Source: Ascidia mentula | Lineage: Eukaryota; Chordata; Ascidiacea; Phlebobranchia; Ascidiidae | DNA: 64,000 nucleotides | Direction: 5' to 3' | Assembly: GCA_947561715.1 (NCBI GenBank) | Contig: OX387198.1 | Location: forward strand, 1,550,001-1,614,000 | In this document: one piece after another, positions 24,335 through 36,444 of the stretch | Numbering within the stretch: the stretch's first letter is position 1 | Layout: every line of letters starts with the position of its first letter | Notes under the pieces: model-generated | What the model was told of the DNA's origin: nothing | The model's database searches: none | The model's input: only the letters and a program-made list of their open reading frames with translations | Position numbers and translations under genes: made by a program

Positions 24335-25539
24335 CGCATTAACAATGAGTAGAGTGGATTTGAGTGGGAAATATCGTCTTTGCTCAACACTAAGTATTTG
24401 TGTCTTTCCAACTTGTACCATTATATATTTGTGCTACAAGTTTTCCAAGTTCTGTTGTAAATTTGCGACGGTACGGATTGTATCAAACGTTTGTTCAAGC
24501 TTGAATTCTGAGACGTTTTTATCGTTGACTTGTGTGTTCGTTTAAACTTGATTACCTGTGTTCAGTGTTCTCAGAGATTCTGTGTATGTTTTGTATGGTT
24601 GACTTTTTTGAAGATATAAGTTGTTGTCATGATAGGTGATACAACGTATTAACAATGAGTAGAATTGATATGAGTGGTATTTTGTCGTTTTCATGAATGT
24701 TAGTTTGTTTGCATAAAACTTTTATATATTTGTTCGCAATCAGATATTTTCGGAATGTTGTTTACCTTGGAAACCTGTAATGCAAAGTGTTCTATAAATG
24801 ACACACTTGGAACCCAGCAAAATTTTGATAGAGGCAGAAAAAAGATTGTCTCCTTGTATCTACATTTAAGTCAATGCATTCGTATATTTTACATTGGTTT
24901 TACCATTTATTGTTTCATCTCACTGATAAACAGCAGTCGCACGCAAATGAACGCTGATGCTCCCTCCACAAATTTGTGGTAATTATTCCGGATTTCTTCC
25001 ATGGAACACGAGTAAAGCGAGTTTACAATTCTCCTCTTCTTGTTATTAACGCACATGACGAACGCTCGTCGCGTTTTGTCGCAACAATTTCTCCTATCAC
25101 AGTTAATGACAACATGATGACGTAAACGAAATGAACCCGATTGCCGATGTGGAAAATTTGATAATTTCGCAGTTGCTTTGTTATATTATTTTGGGTTGTT
25201 GGTCATTTTATTGTGTTTTCCGCGAGAAAATTTATTATATGGGCAAATCATACATGTTGCTTGAAAATAATAACAGCTAATACCAACCAACTACCTACAT
25301 ATGGTTTTTAGCAGCTGTTGACAATATGCGTGTTTGTTGTCTTCTGGCGAAACAATGTTCTGTCAGCATATTGGCCAAGGGTTGAATAGCATTCTTTTGG
25401 TGTTGTTGGTTAACGTTCAGAATTGGGCGTCACGTGCATTGATGCGTCCGTTTAACACTATCGAAACCTCGCAAGTTGACTTCTTTTATTTTTGCAAGAT
25501 ATCGCTTTTCTAAATCCGTATACGAATCAAAGGGAAGCT
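24335..25539. other. 3' flank of gene 3
   Basis: It matches the flanks of genes 1 and 2 up to about 25270, then diverges. The tetraspanin exons present after genes 1 and 2 are absent here. No gene is recognised. Confidence 0.5.
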
Positions 25540-25639
25540 CACAATCTTGTCGTGTTAATGCATTCATTTGATTGTACGACGGAACTTAACGTTGCTAAAG
25601 ACGGTTGTTTTCGCTGCAACTGAAATAAATCCAGTGGGA

Positions 25640-25906
25640 TTGTGATGACGAAATAGCAGCGCGCGTCATCTGTTTCGTTCACAAACTGAAGAGCAACGAA
25701 CTGAGACCATCTGGAAGTGATGAAGGTGGAAATGTTAAAAACATCGGAGCCGACATGAAAGTTTTCCTCATGCTCTTCCTTGTTCTGGGGGTTCCCCACA
25801 TCTTTGCGTTCATTATTACAGGTTTCCCAGGGAACTTATTGTGCATCAACTTTCTTAAAACAACAACCAAGCTCTTGTCTCAATCTATAACTTTACTGCA
25901 GTGAAT
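25640..25906 (+). pseudogene. Chimeric relic: divergent GPCR TM6 joined to a family exon 7
   Basis: At about 25680-25795 one frame reads an ICL3-TM6-like stretch (GADMKVFLMLFLVLGVPHIF), which aligns in position with KRAAKTFIFLFLMLGGTWS of the array genes but is clearly different. It runs directly into DNA identical in type to the end of intron 6 and exon 7 of the array (TTCATTATTACAG, then TTTCCCAGGG and a degraded ACTTTACTGCAG end). The join of a TM6 exon to an intron 6 acceptor must be a rearrangement. Nothing suggests a functional product. Confidence 0.5.
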
Positions 25907-26279
25907 GATTTACAAAAGAAATTTACATATCTAATCCAGAAATTATGAGATTTACAAAACGTTCTTGCCCTTTTTCATTTATTAAAGCACCAATATTCTA
26001 GTTGGTTTGTGAAAAACATTTAGAATTCAAGGAATCAGACATTCAAAAGTGTTGGTTGTATTTTTTCAATACCATTGGTGGCAAAAAAGTAGTTTTCTTA
26101 TTCTAGAGGGAAGCGAGTTCAAAACTTAACATGACGCAATAACAGAGGGTGCCAGACAAAGCACGCTGGTGATAAACGACAATCAAGATTAAAAAAAACC
26201 TTTTTCTTCAAATACACCTTATGTTCGGTATTGTAACGTATTCTAGGAAGTGTCGCAACTTTCTACAATCCGTGAAACA

Positions 26280-27447
26280 ATATTTTTTTTCCAAAGTTTT
26301 TACGGTTACAACCCCAGCAACCATTGCAGTCACAACAACACCGCTGAAAACACCATCCGTAACGACGTCACGCATGACGGCTCCCTCACTTTCATCTCCA
26401 ACCACTTCTGCAGTGACGTCAAGCCCTAATGGAAACCGCACTGCGACTAAAATAACCGCAACAAGTCAACCAATAACAGAGAGTAAACCAACCGTGCAAC
26501 CAAACAACCAGATGACCAACATTAAATTAATCTCCGACCAGAAGTTGAAGGAAATTGTCAACTCGTCCAACGCAGTGGAAATCTCCTTACTCAACTTGAC
26601 ACAAATGAAAACGAAACCATCATCATCAAAAACGCCACAGGTAGAGCAAAAGCGACTCTTTCCAATACTTGTTTCAGTGGGTTGACACGAGTTGGAACAG
26701 GGGATGAGGCGAATCGATTTTAACAAGTTATTATGCGTCTTGTCTTCGACACATTGGCTGTTCTAGTGGATGTATAACTGGAACAACGAAAATGTCAAAA
26801 TTATCATGACTTCGTTTATGTAAGGATCAATTAGCGTGTTCTGTCTCGTCGTAACAATAGCAACGTTGACGTCAGTGCGGAAGAAAGTTCGCAGTGGTCG
26901 AACCGTTGTGCAGATAAACCTCACAACTCGCTGTTGTGTTTTTACGTGGTCAATATTGGCAACGAGTGGGCGCTAGAGAGCAAGGAAGCTTGTGTGTTTG
27001 TGACGTTGGCGACACACTGCAACAATGTTTACATAAAATCCTGCATATGTGCCAGAAAATGGAATTAAGCGAGCCGCCGTAATGTCCTCAACGTATCAAA
27101 AATACCAAACTTTTGACTGCACGTTGGTTTATGATGACTTGTTAAAATTTTTTTTTACCTCCTTTTTTCCAGGAATTTGGATGTTGCTGGAAGGTCTGAC
27201 TCTCTACATCAAAACCACGGACCGAATTCTTTCCATGAACAAGAAAAGACCCAGAAAAATCGCACTTGGCAAGCTCCTCCTAGGTTGGGGAATTCCCCTG
27301 CTTATCGTGGGTCTCTCGGCGGCGATTGGATTTCCCACTGGACGTTACATGGACGAAAGTCAATCACAGCAGTACCGGGAATATCTTTGCTGCTGGGTGG
27401 GAAACGATTACAACGCTCTGCTCGCGTCTGTGTTCATTCCAATGGCC
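26280..27447 (+). pseudogene. Decayed fragment of a different adhesion GPCR
   Basis: In order: a Thr/Pro/Ser-rich stalk followed by what looks like the start of a GAIN domain (about 26300-26680; NIKLISDQKLKEIVNSSNAV); a damaged TM2-TM3 region (about 26880-27030; VVQINLTT and KEACVFVTLATHC, compare IYIQISLTS and KPCMAFTVLNHFF); and a well-kept exon starting at 27173 after TTTCCAG that encodes TM3-TM5 (GIWMLLEGLTLYIKT, LGWGIPLLIVGLSAAIG, CCWVG). The LGWGIP motif is closer to the common adhesion-GPCR form than FGWLLP of the array. The reading ends abruptly near 27447 where array-type intergenic DNA begins. GPS, TM6 and TM7 are missing. It is probably a remnant of a neighbouring subfamily. Confidence 0.6.
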
Positions 27448-28907
27448 GTCAGAAAAAAAATGCATGGCAGAATTGTTTTGTGTTGGTTGTGTTTGGATTT
27501 AAATTTTTCTTTTCCACATTTTAGCACTTACCGCAACGAAATGTTGAACTTCGGTTCAAAACTTAGATTTATTTTCATAGAAATACGCACTTGTCAATGT
27601 TATTGTCAAATAATCCTAACCATTATTAGGGACAAAAGTCTATACAACTGAAGTTAAATTAATTTGCAAATGTTTTCGATTGTAAATCATTGTCAATGCG
27701 AAATGCGAGCAACGCTATATCGGTTTGCACATTTAAATACCCCCATAACATCAAACTTATCTGTAATACAAGTTCGTAAAGTTTTCGACAACTCATCACT
27801 TTGACGAATATTTGCGGCTGTTTAAAAATCTCAAAAATTCCGCAGTTTCTTATTTCTGTTTAACTCTCATTGATTAAATCAAAATTCCATGTACGTGTTT
27901 ATGATATATGTGTATTAATAAAGTCGTGATCATTTAACGCAATGCGGATTGATACGTTATCCTGTACAACGTTCGAAGATATCGTTCCTTTTAATTTGTT
28001 TCCGTCAACTTTTCTGTACATTTGTGGAATACATTTACCTTTGTAATGAGCAGAGTGTGCAGAAAGGTGGTGACTAGTCATAGCGGTTTACAGAGGTGTT
28101 TTTTCGTGTAATAGATTGAACGTTACTGCGATTTGCAATGAAATATGGTGGCTTTATTTCCAACACACTACGGTGAGACGAAATGTCACCGAGAGTGCTT
28201 CCGTCGAAATCACGATTCGAAAATATAGCAATGCAAGGTAATAGGAGCGGGTTTGTGTGGAGAAATGACGAAAACACGCGCGCAGTTCCTTTCGCGTCAT
28301 CAACATTCCAGTTAAATTTTCAACGCAACGAGACAGAAGCCACACGATTTAGCACAATTACTGAATGAATACACAGTGAATTGCGACATAGGATTCAGTT
28401 TAAAGCCTGAGGTTGGTTTGGCACAAGAAGTGTGATATGCAAGGAGCGGTAATGTTGGTGTTTGTCCCTATTTGCAGTTGCTTATTGTTGAGAACAGAGG
28501 TTTAAGATTCCTTGAACTGGTGACGCAATAACAAAACGTTATTTCGACATACCCCAAAACATTTATTGCGTTTGCAAATATTTATAATGTTGAACATTCT
28601 TTATTTGGACGAAATAAACTACGTAATACGATAATTCGTTGTTTATCACTGCAACAGCAAGAAGGTTACGCAGTTTAATATGGAAACAAAATTATTCCAA
28701 AGCCTCCAAGTAAGCGTGCGACATCCCAGAAACACAAAAACGGCGCACCATTGGGAGCCTCTGGCAAAACAGATCGAATAATTTATGAAATGATTTAAGG
28801 TGATTTGCACCATAGAAATGTTATGTATTAAATGGAGAAAGATTTGTTTAGTTAAGCCGACACTCCTAATATTATAATTCCACATTGGTTTTGTAAAGCT
28901 TGCAATT
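27448..28907. other. Upstream region of gene 4
   Basis: The first 200 bases resemble 15240-15470. A stretch near 27660-28140 seems unique. From about 28145 the sequence matches the upstream DNA of gene 3 (18105-18777). No exon 1A and no CTACGTGGCGCTATT block were found, so gene 4 has lost the 1A promoter region. Confidence 0.5.
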
Positions 28908-31900
28908 ATGTTCCCCCACTTGAGAATGAAGATGGTAAATCGTTGTGTTCTACGTCACAAAATGCGCGACGTAGTGCTGATTCGTTACGTCACGGCTTTG
29001 GTTTTAATCTGTTCTTTATTTGGTGGAGTTTTAACCCTCGATCCGTCGGATTACTGCGGTAAGTTCGTTTAAAAATGAAGTCGGTTTAAATTTGTGTCGA
29101 AATTTTCTTGAAATTGAAACTAAATCCATCTTCGCATTTTTCATCAAGTATTTTGAAACAAGGTGGCATTATTTATGTTTATTGGGTTAAAATAGAATGT
29201 TGTTGTGTTTCAGGTCGTGGACCGAGAGATTGCGTCGTCCTCCTGTGCGAATTCGGCGGTGTTGGAACAACGTTTCCCTGTGGTAAATATTTACTATTTT
29301 AAGTCATTTTTATGAAATTTTTGCAATAAACGAGGAAATGTGTTCACGAACAATATATATATGGTTTCAATATTTCGTGTATGCGCCACAAGTGTGTTAC
29401 GTTTTTATCGTTAAATTTATAAATGTGTGAGGTGACTCTGTAATATTTGACGCTGGGGAACAAAATATTCCTACAACGTTGTACATGCTGCTCACCTTTT
29501 GTTGATAAAACAACCAATATGAAGCTAGGAAAGCTATAGTTTGTTAATAAAATATTTCCAGATTAAAGTGAAAAGTTTCTTTTAATATTTTCAGTTTTCG
29601 CTCCTCGAAACGAATCACACAAAGTTTACAATGGATTTGGTGGGCAGTGTAAGTAAACTCTTGTTACGTGGTTGACGTTTAGTTTGGATATTAAGCTTGA
29701 ACTACTTGGTTGTTGGTTAAAGCAGTTTATGATTGATGGCGGTGTGAACAAATTTGTGTGAAAATTATCGGATGAGTCGAACTAACCGAGATTAATAATT
29801 CGGGGACGATTGCGCGACACTAAAAATACACTTATAACAAAGTATTCCACTGACCTTAATGAGAAAATATTATCTAGACTGCGTTACGTACATTTCAAAT
29901 TATTCGTTTTTGGTCCGTAATATTTGCGTGTGCCCTGTACAATAACATGACAGTGCTGCTTCGGTTTTAATGTGGTTGAGATGAGTTTTTATAAACTATA
30001 AACGTTGTCGTTTCATTGCAGGGAATGGCGTCAACATACACAGACTAAATATATCAGGTAAATTGTTTATTAAAACTTTGATCAAAATTTCCCGATAAAA
30101 AACTCTCTTAATGTAGAACATACGTGCACTGGTATTGGATGTTGTATGACTTCCATCAATGGCGACCTTCATACACCTCCACCTCCTGTCAACGTATTGA
30201 TGCAGTCCTTGGCTGAAGGTAAGAACAATTAGAGTAAAAATATTTCATATCTCTATTCCTTAAAACACCCAACAGACTTATAATGAAAATCATATGAAGT
30301 GTTCAAGTACGAATTAATGTAAACGAAATTGATCATTATGCTCGGCGCGTTTAAGTTAAGGCAAAGTTTAAAATGGAAAGTTTCCCAGACCTAATCCGCA
30401 ATATGGAAAATTTATCCTCTCACAGAGTTTCTCACTAAATCTGTTTCAAAAATATGTCACTAAATGTAGTCCTTTGCACGTACTTGGTTATGCTCAATCA
30501 CAGCTATGTATTTTTGTGAGAGGTTTTTTTAGCGACATCTTGCACATAAAGAAAGTATTTTACCTTAGGTTTTTCATAACGCCTGGCATATGTTAGTATG
30601 GTTGTTTCGAATGGATTGTTTTGGTTGATTGTTACGTTATGGAGAACCTTAGACTTATCTGCGAGCCAGATGCCGTCATCAAAAGAGCCACATCTTGTTT
30701 GCGAGCCATAGGTTCCCGACCACTGGTTTAGCCCGAAAATTGCATTGACTTGGATTGGAAAGTTATTTTTAACTTTTGCAAAAGTAATTTCACTTTTTAA
30801 GATAATAATTAAGCAACATTTTGTCACACCTATTCATTGTTAGTGGGTTCATCTACATATCAAAATGATGTAAACTTCACCTCATGAGAGGCAGCAGGTT
30901 TGTCAAAACTAATTCAAATAAAACCAAATGCCTGACACTCTGTTTTAAGGTGAATAGACCAAATGACAATTTATATTTCCATGTCAACAGCATTATTCTA
31001 ATTAAATGAAACTACCTAAACTATGTAAAAGCTGTAAGATATAATTTTGTCATAGTCAAATGTTTAACTTACCATTAGTTTTCCTCATCCATATAACACT
31101 ATATATCTTGTAATGTATCTTTCATAGACACAGATCTTGACTGTTAATCTGTGATACTAACAAGAAAGGTCACTACAACTTCATAAAGCGACCTCTATTT
31201 GATAACAACCAAATTTTAATTTAAAAAGCAATGCTGTGATTAATTCCTCCCAAAAAAATTTCTGATACCCACACCAAACTTCAATTTGCAACACCCATAC
31301 CTTGGACTACAACCTATTTTCAAATCTTGCGTGTGTGAACTAAATCAAAATGATTTCGCCGGCGTATACGCTCAGCGACAATGCGGGCGTATTACGCCGA
31401 ACCCACGCAAGCCCGTGACCTTGTGACCAAACGCTCACGCTTCCCAGCATTCTCGCGAGCGTACGACCGCGGCAATGAAACAAACAAAGCTTTAGTGTCG
31501 ACCTGGCCCTAAAAATATGCACTTATTTAACACGCACGGAATTTTTTGTTTGATTTTAGAGAAGAGACGGTAACATAAAATTTTAAATATTATGCAAACC
31601 CTTTGTTGACCTAAATTCTCAAGTGCTTTCTTGCCTTTCAACAAGAATTGCTGTTTCGTTTGAACAAAATTACATTAACTGAACAAAAGATGCTCATACA
31701 TGGGGATTTTCCGCCCGAGCAACTTTCTGCCATAGAAATACACTTGTGCATATGGTTGTCATTTTAAGTGTATATGAGCATAAAACAAACGTTTTTTGCA
31801 TATATGAACAATTTTTAAACACACCTTTCTTTTATTGTGAAACCAGTTATGGTTGTATTAGAATGTACTAAATGTAGAAACAATGCGAATGCTTTATCAT

Positions 31901-34900
31901 TGCAGGATCCATCCCCACTGTTCCAGGTTCGGGATATACAATTTCCATACAAGGATATGAAAAATGTAAGTTACATTGCTTCATTAACTTTGACTGTGGA
32001 ATATATACTAGATTACAATAAAAGTAATAAAGCTTAATTCACCTGTAGAAATTAAAGGGGTTTGTTTATTTAAAACTTGTTGCAATGCAGATTTGAAAAC
32101 ACAGTACGGCCTACAATCCAAAGTTGGCATGTTACATTTTCCAGTTTAAAAATGTTTCCAACCACTTTTTGTTTTGTAACTAACAACACATTGAAATTTA
32201 TATGGGAATTCGAGAATTTTAATTAAAAGAATATTTAATTGATGCACAATAACTACTATTTACTGCAAGAAAATCTCATGCTTGTATTTGTTGTTTTCTT
32301 ACATGAAGTTTAATTGTGTTCATCATTTCAGGTTTCCCTGGGATTTCCCCCTCATTCGCACCAATTATCTTATCACAAGAACCATCCACTTGCCTCAATA
32401 TATCACTTTACTGCAGTAAGTGAATTCAAAATCTTGTTGCAATGCAGATTTGAAAACACAGTACGGCCTACAATCCAAAGTTGGCATGTTACATTTTCCA
32501 GTTTAAAAATGTTTCCAACCACTTTTTGTTTTGTAACTAACAACACATTGAAATTTATATGGGAATTCGAGAATTTTAATTAAAAGAATATTTAATTGAT
32601 GCACAATAACTACTATTTACTGCAAGAAAATCTCATGCTTGTATTTGTTGTTTTCTTACATGAAGTTTAATTGTGTTCATCATTTCAGGTTTCCCTGGGA
32701 TTTCCCCCTCATTCGCACCAATTATCTTATCACAAGAACCATCCACTTGCCTCAATATATCACTTTACTGCAGTAAGTGAATTCAAAATCAAAATATAAT
32801 AAACTGATATTTTGCGATATGATTAAAGTTTATTGACAAAATTTTTTTACCGTTCCGCATATGAAATATTACAGATTTTACATCTTTTACAAACAAAATT
32901 CCACCGACAATTCCACAAGCATCAACTATCCCAACCACTCAACTCCTAACTGCACAAGTGTCGAAAACCACCATCCCAATAAGAAACCAACAATCGACCA
33001 AACCCACTACAAGTTGGAATGAAATTATTCCTAGTGAGTCGACGAATAATCCAATGACTAAAATTGTTTTAATATATTTAGTGCAACTTAATAATCTGTT
33101 CTTCTGGCATATATAAAAAACGTAACTTTATTCACCGACGTTTCGCCTGTTATTCAACAAGGCTTCCTCAAGGTAATGAGACAGGTACAGCACACAACTA
33201 ACGCCAAAAAAAACGTGCCAACACGAAAAAGGGGATAACGCTTACACCGCTTGTAAAATCATGTGATGTATAAAAAATGGGCGGGAAAACTACAGTTACA
33301 GTAAGTTGTTATAGAGCAACGGGAAGTAAACGCACTGTTCCCTATTATTAACACAGCGATTGTTCTTGTAGATGTGGAGCGCTTCTAGGAAGAGGCGCTT
33401 TGTATGATCCACCTCCTTTTCCAAAACCTTAGCCTTGTCTAAGGCGATCTGATGACCTTTTTAGGCAGCATGCTTGGCTAACGCTGTCTTATTTGCGTCT
33501 TTCGACGCAACGTCGCGGCGGTGCTCCTTAATTCTGGTTTTCAAGGTTCTTCCGGTTTCCCCGATGTAGACACCCTCGCACTCTCCACATGGAATTGAAT
33601 AAACCACTCCTTTGGTTCCGCTACCTCCATGACAATGGGGTGCGACACCAAACTGCGGAGTGTTGTATGGGGTCTAATGTATAACTTAATCCCATAATCT
33701 GTCAGCATTCGCTGCAAGGTCTCGATGAGTGTGGGGACTTGGGAAGAACCACCGTGCTGTAGGTTGGCGTCAGGTCTTTGTGTGTGACGGCCGATCTTCG
33801 ACGTAATATCCACGAGGGATACGAGTTTTTCCTTAGCGCGTTCCGGATGATATTGATCTCTTCATAATAATCTTCTTTGCTTTGATCACAACGGAGATGG
33901 GGGAACCCATCGCCGTGCCAAATACCTGTTGGTAAAAATCCCCTCGAAAAGAGAAATATGTCGCATTTAGGCTTAAATTAGGCCCTTCAGCAATGTCCTC
34001 ACGCGACAATAGCGTTCGCTCTTCGAGATTTTCGTCTTCTTGTAAACGATCCATGACCGTTTTGACAGCAAGAACCAATGGCACATTTGTAAATAAGGAG
34101 ACAGCGTCTAAAGACGCCATACACTCTCTTCCCGCTATTTCCACACTCCTGACTTCTACTGCAAACTCATGCGAGTTCCTGACATGATAGGGACCGGTGC
34201 CAATCAATGGGGCAATGACTCTTGCGAGGTACTTCGCAAGCATGTAGCTAGGAGAGCCTATAAAAGAAACGATGGGCATCAGCGGAATCCCTGGTTTATG
34301 GACTTTAGGAATATATTTAGTGCATTGACATATACCGTGGCAACCAAAAGTGGTAACAAATCATTTTAAAAAATCAATTACAGAGTTTTTAAACATGCAT
34401 TGTTATGCAAGCGGCAAACGCTTGGTTTATATACAGTTAAGATTAAAAAACAGTAAACAGCAGTTGAAGCTCCAAACTAAAAAACTCAGCATAACATTTG
34501 TTCAGGTTTGGAAAGTAATCTGACTTCTACACAACCGGCTAACCCGGATGATTTGACAAACATCGACCAACTTGTGGAGAATATCACCCGATTCTCTCAA
34601 ACTTCAAACATAATCACTTTCCACAATGGTAATGCCCAACTTTACTTCAATCATACGACATTGAATGGTCCCCAGACTCAACTCACTGCCAATATCTTGC
34701 TTGGTTCAACTCGCATCGACCTAACGTTGGAAACAAACGGAGCAAACCAAGTCGCATTTTCAGTTCTCCAGTTCAAGATTTCAGAGGATGTTGAGGTTGA
34801 AGGCCCGACTGACCAAGTTGGCTCCCTCGCCACAACACGTTACATAGCCATCAAAAATACGAGCTTCATTGTTATTGTTGGTTCGAACGTGGACGAAATT

Positions 34901-36444
34901 CCCCCAAGTACACAGCCTGGAAAAGTAAAACTCAACAATCAATTGCAAGGCAACGTGAGATTCGTCCTTCCTACCACGTCACCACAATCAGCGTGCGACG
35001 AAATTGAAAACATGAAGAAAAACGGAAGCAACCAGAAAATCTCCCAACTATCTCCCAGATGCACATTCTTCGACGGAGCAGCGTCTTTATATTCGGATGA
35101 GGGCTGTACCACCGAAGTAAGCTCTGATCACGTGACCTGCAGTTGCAACCACCTCACTGTTTTCTCCGTCCTCCTGGCGGTAAAATCCATCGTCGTTCCA
35201 CACGGTGTTAAGGCAAGTAGACATATAATTTTCCATCCATAATGGCAACTTGTGCTTTATAAAATCAGCCAGTTCCATTATATTCAAACTTGAAAAAACT
35301 TGGACGAGGTCGTTATTTGGAAATACTTTATGACTTCTTAATGTATCAATTGTTCCAGATTACAACATACGTCACAGAATCAACATCCGTCTTCTTCCTC
35401 CTGCTCACCGCAATCATCCTGCTCTGTTTCAATGAGGGAGGGGACAGAATTTACATCCAGATAAGTTTGACGTCATCGCTTCTGCTTCTTCACGGCGTCA
35501 ACTTATTGCACGATGTTATCGTCACGCACGATCAGCCATGCATGGCGTTTACAGTACTAAACCATTTCTTATTGATGTGCTCAGGTAAAGATGTTTAAAT
35601 AACAGTAAAACTTTTTTTATTTACCAACTTTTCTTACCATAGGAATGTGGTTTCTGATCAAGGGAATACGACTCTTCATGGCTACCTCCAATCCAATCGA
35701 CTTCCAAGCCCAGGATTCAAAAGATCGACTCAAGTACTTCATGATCTTCGGATGGCTTCTTCCCGTCTTGATTGTGGGAATATCCGCACCCGTGGGATTC
35801 CACTTCGGCGTCTACATGAAACCACAGCCTTATTACGAGGCGTGCCACCAATATCAAAACAACACTTCACCAATTCCCAAGTACGACAGATGCTGGTTGG
35901 CTCCAAATACTCCGATTTTCTACACTTCCGTCATCGCTCCTCTTGCTCTCGTCCTTCTCATCAACCTCCTCATCATCGGGAAAACATCTTATGTCGCATT
36001 AACCTCCCGAAAGATGCGAAACAGAAGAGATAACCCTGATCAGGAAGATGCAAAGAGAGCTGGAAAGACGTTCATTTTCCTCTTCCTGATGCTCGGTGGA
36101 ACCTGGAGCTTGGGATTCTTCACTGGTGAGTTAGGATAAATATATTTTTTCGTTAACCTTTTCCTTTAATTTAATCCGTCATATGAAATGCTCTCCCCTC
36201 TGCTGAAGTAAAAAAATGTTAATCTGTTTCAGGAATCGGAAACGAAATCTCGAACGAAGTTTTCATGTACATTCACAGCTTGGTGAACGGGATGCAGGGA
36301 TTCGTCCTGTTCGTTATCTACTGCGTCATGGATGACGTCATCAGAAAGCGTTTCCTTCCCGACAAGAAGAAACCGAAACGTGATGATAGAAGTGGGGGAA
36401 ATGGTGCTATGGAAGATATGCGTGTACGTGAGGAGGTGATGTAA
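28908..36444 (+). CDS. Adhesion GPCR gene 4, with duplicated exon 7
   Basis: Exons: 28908-29058, 29214-29282, 29595-29648, 30022-30057, 30117-30218, 31906-31965, 32332-32415, duplicate 32689-32772, 32875-33033, 34506-35212, 35359-35584, 35643-36125 and 36233-36444. The product is about 780 residues with one exon 7, or 808 with both. Exon 1B begins MFPHLRMKMVNRC. The stalk has 53 codons. GAIN ends CSCNHLT; the seven helices and the basic tail (KRFLPDKKKPKRDD) are intact. Intron 9 has a GC donor. Both exon 7 copies are 84 bases, phase 1-1, with complete splice signals, so including both keeps the frame and adds a second FPG...TTC...LYC module. Intron 8 carries a Penelope-like insertion that should be removed by splicing. 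Confidence 0.88.
31302..31510. repeat. GC-rich repeated insert in intron 5, gene 4
   Basis: Copy of the block at 1300-1512, ending in a CTGGCCCT-type end. Confidence 0.5.
32076..32789 (+). repeat. Perfect 357-base tandem duplication with exon 7
   Basis: Units 32076-32432 and 32433-32789 appear identical base for base. Each has the end of intron 6, exon 7 and the start of intron 7. The lack of any difference implies a very recent event or an assembly artefact. Confidence 0.9.
33086..34309 (-). mobile_element. Penelope-like retroelement, 5'-truncated, in intron 8 of gene 4
   Basis: Read on the minus strand, it holds the C-terminal half of a reverse transcriptase (SLFTNVPL, then YFSFRGDFYQQVFGTAMGSP) at about 33840-34309 and then a GIY-YIG endonuclease region (GVYIGETGRT) at about 33330-33600. 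RT followed by GIY-YIG is the signature of Penelope-like elements. A 15-base direct repeat (AATATATTTAGTGCA) flanks it at 33071-33085 and 34310-34324, a perfect target-site duplication. It is 5'-truncated and no longer coding-competent. It is absent from intron 8 of the other copies, so it entered after the array expanded and is fairly young. Confidence 0.85.
33132..33172 (-). ncRNA. Hammerhead-like motif at the 3' end of the Penelope-like element
   Basis: On the minus strand it reads TTGAGGA, an imperfect stem (GCCTTGTT with AACAGGC, loop GAAT), then GAAAC. This resembles a hammerhead core (CUGANGA, stem II, GAAA) with the first core base changed. Penelope-like elements are known to carry hammerhead motifs. 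Activity is doubtful with the altered core. Confidence 0.4.

Noticed and set aside
34169-34369. Plus-strand frames over the Penelope-like element
   Set aside because: They are mirror frames of the reverse transcriptase region.
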